Of a DNA stretch of 64,000 nucleotides, positions 63,924-64,000 are shown piece after piece (within the stretch, counting starts at the first letter, position 1; each line of letters starts with the position of its first letter). The translations under genes and the position numbers were made by a program. The notes below the pieces were generated by a model. The model ran no database searches, had not been told where the DNA came from, and was given only the letters and a program-made list of their open reading frames with translations. The stretch is from positions 47,812 to 111,811 of the forward strand of contig JACNJS010000034.1 in assembly GCA_014382445.1 (NCBI GenBank), in the 5' to 3' direction. The DNA is from Bacteroidota bacterium (GTDB taxonomy: Bacteria; Bacteroidota; Bacteroidia; Bacteroidales; F082).

Positions 63924-64000
63924 TTATCGGGTGATAATAACACGCTTGGTAACTACTCCGTTTTCAGTGTTGATCTTAACCAAATATACGCCTGCCTGAT
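63924..64000 (-). CDS. secreted protein with type IX secretion C-terminal tail, 3' fragment
   Basis: The last 25 residues run in from the right edge on the minus strand: Q-A-G-V-Y-L-V-K-I-N-T-E-N-G, then K-R-V-I-I-T-R and a stop. This is the Por secretion-system (type IX) C-terminal sorting signal: G-x-Y-x-V, a short turn, and a basic end with K-x-x-x-x. The cargo domain lies outside the window, so the protein cannot be named. Confidence 0.8.
   Translation of the reverse strand, partial: QAGVYLVKINTENGVVTKRVIITR

Overview
The window comes from a low-GC member of the Bacteroidota, most likely an anaerobic or facultative Bacteroidales/Marinilabiliales-type organism. The evidence is: adjacent era and der genes, a DUF4271 protein, GIN-domain (DUF2807) and YwqK-type lipoproteins, a short-LID adenylate kinase, a type IX secretion C-terminal tail at the right edge, TAnnTTTG-type promoter elements, and few Shine-Dalgarno sequences. 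Repeats are scattered between genes: a 9-bp tandem array, a 7-bp tandem array, palindromes, and a ~240-bp element present twice.

Left part (1-10.1 kb): the 3' end of a TctA-type transporter gene, an SH3-like membrane lipoprotein, initiator tRNA-Met, era, der, an S4-domain protein, an exonuclease/endonuclease-fold lipoprotein, a YwqK-like lipoprotein, dihydroorotase, and a DPM1-type glycosyltransferase. A frameshifted REP-associated transposase follows, surrounded by GGTG/CACC hairpins.

Respiratory region (10.2-25.2 kb): on the minus strand, a Tat-signal Rieske protein and a cytochrome b fused to a domain with 12 candidate heme-c sites. On the plus strand lies an unusual cluster. It holds a HybA-like ferredoxin and a HybB/NrfD-like quinone-reactive membrane protein, bracketed by two membrane-anchored GcvH-like proteins whose lipoyl-lysine position is altered; the first is fused to a PstS-like binding domain. 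Two tandem histidine kinases with heme-c motifs in their periplasmic domains, a sigma-54 response regulator, an archaemetzincin and a ProC-like dehydrogenase follow. No hydrogenase or other obvious catalytic subunit is present. This is the best candidate for an undescribed system.

Sulfur region (25.6-36.8 kb): a molybdopterin oxidoreductase of the Psr/Phs/Ttr type with ferredoxin and NrfD subunits, two half-size YeeE/YedE transporters, two membrane-anchored rhodanese-fold proteins that lack the catalytic cysteine but share a C-terminal AGGC tail, a Crp/Fnr regulator, a sulfide:quinone-reductase-like flavoprotein, DUF1641, TusE/DsrC-like and DsrE-like proteins, and then TatC. I infer import, oxidation or reduction, and relay of inorganic sulfur.

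Right part (36.9-64 kb): mainly housekeeping (pdxJ, dtd, hemD, adk), an acetate/acyl-CoA block on the minus strand (ackA, a 3-hydroxyacyl-CoA dehydrogenase, an ADP-forming acyl-CoA synthetase fused to a GNAT domain, an OFA-family transporter, acs), yebC, an RND/MMPL exporter, rfbA, a polyprenyl synthetase and an ABC-F ATPase. A near-identical FNR-like palindrome (ATGAT-N4-ATCAY) lies upstream of the molybdopterin oxidoreductase, between the Crp/Fnr and SQR-like genes, and upstream of acs. It suggests one redox regulon linking sulfur and acetate metabolism.
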